Notes under the pieces: generated by a model
Databases searched by the model: none
The model's input: the letters and a program-made list of their open reading frames with translations, nothing else
What the model was told of the DNA's origin: nothing
Translations under genes and position numbers: made by a program
Shown here: piece after piece, positions 7,137 through 9,933 of the stretch
How the letters are laid out: each line of letters begins with the position of its first letter
Position numbering within the stretch: position 1 is the stretch's first letter
NCBI GenBank assembly: GCA_002401525.1
Contig: NVTH01000025.1
Coordinates: forward strand, 1-9,933
Length of the DNA: 9,933 bases
From: Moraxellaceae bacterium
GTDB lineage: Bacteria; Pseudomonadota; Gammaproteobacteria; Pseudomonadales; UBA3067
Direction of reading: 5' to 3'

Positions 7137-7979
7137 CTAATCAAAGACTTCTTTGCGAGCCGGTAAGTCCTGATATTCTGCCACTTTCTTCTGAGCTCGT
7201 GCCGCTATGGATTGCATCAGATCCGGTGCCTGGAACATACCCGATTGCCACGCCGCCATGTAATGTAAACTGTCTGCCACGCTGTGATCACGCGCATAGT
7301 TAATCATTTCTTTGCTGCCTTGAACTGCAAGCGGGGAATTTTCTGCAATACTTCGAGCAATGCTCATCACGTGCGCCATCATCGACTCTTGATCTGCAAA
7401 AACCTGGTTCACCAAACCACAACGCAACGCTTCCGGGGCATGAATCTTTCGCCCGGTGTAAGCCAATTCACGCATCAATCCCGATGGGATTAGTTTAGGC
7501 AAACGTTGTAGCGTTCCCAAATCCGCAGTCATGCCCAGTTGAGTTTCCGCGATGGTAAAATAAGCGTCTTCCGTGCAATAACGGCAATCCATGGCACTCA
7601 CCATATCCACCCCACCGCCGACACATCCACCATGAATGGCCCCCAGTACGGGCATGCGTATTTTTTCAAACACGTTAAAACAATCCTGCAAATCAAGCAC
7701 AAGCTGTCTCAGCTGTTCCCTTTGGCGTCCAATTTCTAACTCAGCGCCTGCACTTCCGCTGCTGCCAAACATGGCTAAATCCATTCCCGCCGTAAACGAC
7801 TTACCGTTCGCGGAAACCACTAAGACCCTGGCGACCCCTTGACGATCCAAATCAGTCACTAACTTTGGCAACTGCTGCCAAAATTCCTTGTTCATCGCAT
7901 TACGCTTGTCAGGGCGATCCAACACTAAATGAGCGACATGGTCCTCAACGGATAAATGCAAGGGATTCTGATCAGACAT
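7137..7979 (-). CDS. Crotonase family, probable delta3,5-delta2,4-dienoyl-CoA isomerase
   Basis: 280 residues with a single enoyl-CoA hydratase/isomerase fold. Oxyanion-hole elements are visible as SFTAGMDL (61-68) and HGGCVGGGVD (116-125). The residues that define ECH1-type dienoyl-CoA isomerase in rat are Asp176, Glu196 and Asp204. Here Asp125, Glu145 (AETQLG) and Asp153 (TADLGTLQRLPK) fall at exactly the same spacing (20 and 8). The ADLGTLQRLPK and DCRYCTEDA stretches also resemble that group. The enzyme would move double bonds in 3,5-dienoyl-CoA during beta-oxidation of unsaturated fatty acids with odd-numbered double bonds. Plain enoyl-CoA hydratase is less likely, because hydratases normally use two Glu. 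The start ATG at 7979 has GAGG (7987-7990) 7 bases upstream. The gene stands alone, converging on the diguanylate cyclase and divergent from pabB. Substrate is inferred. Confidence 0.93.
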   Translation of the reverse strand: MSDQNPLHLSVEDHVAHLVLDRPDKRNAMNKEFWQQLPKLVTDLDRQGVARVLVVSANGKSFTAGMDLAMFGSSGSAGAELEIGRQREQLRQLVLDLQDCFNVFEKIRMPVLGAIHGGCVGGGVDMVSAMDCRYCTEDAYFTIAETQLGMTADLGTLQRLPKLIPSGLMRELAYTGRKIHAPEALRCGLVNQVFADQESMMAHVMSIARSIAENSPLAVQGSKEMINYARDHSVADSLHYMAAWQSGMFQAPDLMQSIAARAQKKVAEYQDLPARKEVFD

Positions 7980-8230
7980 ATTTAATCCTCAATTATGATC
8001 ACTTAGGAAATCAGCTACTCACTCGCTAACGAAAAGGACTCAAAGAGCGTCATTCTTTTCGCTCAAAGGCTACAATAACAACACTTAAATAATGTTAAAC
8101 TCATCATTCCAATCGCACTCCTGACCGAGAACATCACTGATTAGGAAAACGATTGAATAACCCCCGCGATACTGCGCGCCAACGGCAGTGTCACCTAAAC
8201 AGATCCGACCTTCATTAGCAACCAACAAAA
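7980..8230. promoter_or_regulatory. Divergent intergenic region between crotonase gene and pabB
   Basis: 251 bases lie between divergent starts, so both promoters are expected here. A TACAAT hexamer at 8071-8076 could be a -10 element for pabB, but no good -35 sits 16-18 bases upstream. Overlapping stems occur at 8030-8064. No operator of a known regulator is recognisable. Confidence 0.4.
8030..8064. other. Overlapping, mutually exclusive small stem-loops
   Basis: CGAAAAG (8030-8036) pairs with CTTTTCG (8055-8061), and GAGCG (8045-8049) pairs with CGCTC (8060-8064). The two stems share bases 8060-8061 and cannot both form completely. CTCAAAG also occurs as a direct repeat at 8039-8045 and 8062-8068. 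No T tract follows. This may be an operator or chance; the stems are short and their loops fairly long. Confidence 0.3.
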
Positions 8231-9673
8231 TTGAACTACCAAATTACTGAATTACCCTACGCTACCTGCAGCACTGATTTATACAGTCATATTGCTAATC
8301 AAACTTGGACTATCTTTTTAGATAGCTGTGCGGACCTTGGCGCATCGGGTCGCTTCGACATCATTGCATTTGATCCTTTCGTCAAGATCCAAACTCAAAA
8401 CCAACGCACCACCGTCACAAAAAAAACGGCCGATAATCGCTGGGTCTCAAACACTCTTTCCAGCGACCTTTTTGAAATCCTGAAAACAGAAATAAAACCC
8501 TTCGAGAGCCTCATTAGTGGATTAATTAAATCGTCCCAACTGCCTCAAGACCTGCCTTTTTACGGCGGAGCAATGGGCAACTTCAGTTATGATTTAATTA
8601 AGCCCAAGCAATCCAAACCCGCTAGAAACAGCTCAGCGACAGACGCTAACATCGGCATTTTCGATTGTTTTATCGTCGTCGATCACCACCAGAAAAAGAC
8701 TCGCTTGGTCGAACTGAACCTAGCCAACCCCAATTCAGCCGGCACCGAGCTAAACCACGCCTCGCAAAAAAGCAAAGCAACTCTCCGCAACAAATTAGTC
8801 AGCCGAAAGTCTCAAGGATCAGCGCCAGAATTACCGCCCTTTAAACTCACCCAAGCATTCAGCCTGGACAGCACCATCGATGAATATAATGCTCAATACC
8901 GACGCATTATCGACTATATTTACGCTGGAGATTGCTACCAAGTTAATTTTGCGCAACGCCTTAGCAGCACCTATTCCGGTCATCTTTGGAATGCCTACAA
9001 GGCATTAAGAAGCAGCAGCCCTGCGCCCTATTCCGCATTTATGCAATTCCCCGGAAGCACCTTGTTAAGCCATTCCCCAGAAAGCTTTCTCTCAGTGCAA
9101 CAACGGCTCGTCACCACGCAGCCTATTAAAGGCACTCGCCGACGATCACGCAATCCCATCGAAGACCAGCAATTAAAATCCGAGTTGGCAAGCAGCCTCA
9201 AAGACCGTGCTGAAAACTTAATGATTGTGGATTTAATGCGCAACGACCTAGGCAAACATTGCAAACCAGGTTCAATCACCGCCGACGAATTATTCAAACT
9301 TAAATCGTTTTCCAACGTCCACCATTTGGTGTCTACGGTGCGAGGCGAACTCGATGCTAGCAGCCATCCGTTGGACTTATTCAGAGATTCCTTTCCAGGC
9401 GGGTCAATCACGGGCGCGCCTAAAAAACGAGCCATGGAAATCATTAATGAACTGGAACCCTCTCATCGAGGGCCCTATTGCGGGTCATTGGGATACTTGA
9501 GTTTCGACGGCCAAATGAACACTAACATCGCCATACGTACTTTATATAATCAAGGGGCTAGATTGCACTGTTGGGGCGGAGGAGGAATAGTCGCGGATTC
9601 TAACTGTGAAGCGGAATATCACGAATCCCTGGATAAAATAAACAATCTAATTGAGACCTTAAATAAACTCTAG
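8231..9673 (+). CDS. pabB: Aminodeoxychorismate synthase component I
   Basis: 480 residues, full length for PabB, which aminates chorismate to 4-amino-4-deoxychorismate using ammonia from the PabA glutaminase, on the way to p-aminobenzoate and folate. The N-terminal domain (about 1-190) has ELPY and GRFDIIAFDP. The chorismate-binding domain (about 215-478) has AGDCYQVNFAQRL, SPESFL, PIKGTRR (299-303), RAENLMIVDLMRNDL, VHHLVSTVRGELD, GGSITGAPKK and GGGIVADSNCEAEYHESL. Lys300 in PIKGT is the PabB nucleophile; anthranilate synthase TrpE has Ala there (PIAGT). The start is the TTG at 8231: an in-frame TAG at 8216-8218 blocks extension, and no ATG lies before the conserved ELPY. No Shine-Dalgarno is visible, so translation may be weak. 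No pabA, pabC or trp gene is adjacent. Confidence 0.95.
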   Translation: MNYQITELPYATCSTDLYSHIANQTWTIFLDSCADLGASGRFDIIAFDPFVKIQTQNQRTTVTKKTADNRWVSNTLSSDLFEILKTEIKPFESLISGLIKSSQLPQDLPFYGGAMGNFSYDLIKPKQSKPARNSSATDANIGIFDCFIVVDHHQKKTRLVELNLANPNSAGTELNHASQKSKATLRNKLVSRKSQGSAPELPPFKLTQAFSLDSTIDEYNAQYRRIIDYIYAGDCYQVNFAQRLSSTYSGHLWNAYKALRSSSPAPYSAFMQFPGSTLLSHSPESFLSVQQRLVTTQPIKGTRRRSRNPIEDQQLKSELASSLKDRAENLMIVDLMRNDLGKHCKPGSITADELFKLKSFSNVHHLVSTVRGELDASSHPLDLFRDSFPGGSITGAPKKRAMEIINELEPSHRGPYCGSLGYLSFDGQMNTNIAIRTLYNQGARLHCWGGGGIVADSNCEAEYHESLDKINNLIETLNKL

Positions 9674-9782
9674 GCAACTCACACTAGCCCACGTATTGAT
9701 TCATATGCGCCATGCTCACTCGAACCACCTGCTCGCACCTACCCATCAGGCTTGCCGCCTCGCCGATTATATCCGCACCCAG

Positions 9783-9836
9783 GCATTTCCAAACCCTCGT
9801 GCATTTCCATACCTGCGTGCATTTCCGCTCTCACCC
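9783..9836. repeat. 18-base tandem repeat, three copies
   Basis: Units begin at 9783, 9801 and 9819, each starting GCATTTCC; the first two match over most of 18 bases and the third diverges in its second half. The block directly abuts the palindrome at 9835-9868. Because 18 is a multiple of three, it gives a hexapeptide-like repeat in an open frame across it (9696-9881), but I do not regard that frame as a gene. Confidence 0.65.
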
Positions 9837-9868
9837 CGTCATTCCCGCGAAGGCGGGAATCCATCGGG
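9835..9868. repeat. Dispersed-type palindrome (dRS3-like ATTCCC-N8-GGGAAT)
   Basis: The core ATTCCCGC-GAAG-GCGGGAAT (9841-9860) is a perfect 8-base inverted repeat with a 4-base loop, flanked by CCCG (9835-9838) and CGGG (9865-9868). It fits the ATTCCC-N8-GGGAAT pattern of the Neisseria dRS3 repeat and similar elements scattered through many proteobacterial genomes. It lies about 160 bases after pabB. It could form a hairpin in a read-through transcript, but the run after it is TTTAAAA rather than a T tract, so it is not a standard intrinsic terminator. Confidence 0.75.
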
Positions 9869-9933
9869 TTTAAAACACTGAAGCCAGACACCAGCAACTA
9901 TTACGTTTCGCCAAGAACAAAGAGCGCACCGAA

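Noticed and set aside
8231..9673. Anthranilate synthase component I (trpE) as the identity of the chorismate-binding gene
   Set aside because: The motif is PIKGTR with the PabB-type lysine, not PIAGTR, and no trpG, trpD or trpC lies nearby.
9696..9881. Open frame of 61 codons on the plus strand with AFP-x-x-R repeats and HSREGGNPS at its end
   Set aside because: Its second half is just the translation of the 18-base tandem repeat and the dRS3-like palindrome. HSREGGNP is a familiar spurious peptide from this repeat in many genomes. There is no ribosome site and no recognisable domain.
9901..9933. Possible C-terminal end of a minus-strand gene (FGALFVLGET then TAA) at the right edge
   Set aside because: Only ten codons are visible and nothing in them identifies a family, so it could be chance. 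The sequence beyond the window would decide.
1..9933. Defence island, prophage, toxin-antitoxin or other new multigene system
   Set aside because: All well-supported genes fall in known core or signalling families, and no mobile genes or clusters of unknown genes are present.

Overview
The window reads as ordinary chromosome of a gammaproteobacterium of moderate GC content. A marine or hydrocarbon-associated lineage (Oceanospirillales, Alteromonadales or Pseudomonadales type) is plausible, but this is inferred from gene content and protein flavour only. There is no rRNA, tRNA, CRISPR array, integrase, transposase or phage gene. I found no convincing new multigene system. The real points of interest are an altered PEP synthase, its repeat-rich control region and a PleD-like protein with reversed receiver logic.

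Layout from left to right. At 1-181 (+) is the C-terminal end of a lytic transglycosylase (SLT fold). It converges on a minus-strand pair: phosphoenolpyruvate synthase (ppsA, 555-2915) followed closely by a small Rieske [2Fe-2S] ferredoxin (208-516). Divergent from ppsA across a 375-base control region is ppsR (3291-4112, +), the kinase/pyrophosphorylase that switches PEP synthase off and on. ppsR converges on rimO (4135-5478, -), the methylthiotransferase for ribosomal protein S12. Next comes a REC-REC-GGDEF response regulator/diguanylate cyclase (5719-7026, +). It converges on a crotonase-family gene (7137-7979, -) that carries the acidic residues of dienoyl-CoA isomerase. pabB (8231-9673, +) encodes the chorismate-amination subunit of folate synthesis. 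The right end (9674-9933) holds no convincing gene, only an 18-base tandem repeat beside a dispersed-type palindrome.

How the genes fit together. ppsA and ppsR are a known functional pair for gluconeogenic growth on pyruvate, lactate, or fatty-acid-derived carbon. The crotonase would feed unsaturated fatty acids into beta-oxidation, which suits the same lifestyle, although the gene is not in the same transcription unit. The other genes are housekeeping (rimO, pabB) or signalling (c-di-GMP) and need not be related.

Unusual points. The PEP synthase has non-conservative changes at several usually invariant positions of its ATP-binding domain, while its phospho-His and PEP domains look intact. 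The ppsA/ppsR intergenic region has three copies of an 11-base dyad GCTRGAAYAGC plus two sets of short tandem repeats. Short imperfect tandem repeats (14, 22, 19 and 18 bases) recur in three intergenic regions. Three genes use TTG or GTG starts. No canonical Rho-independent terminator is visible in any gap.
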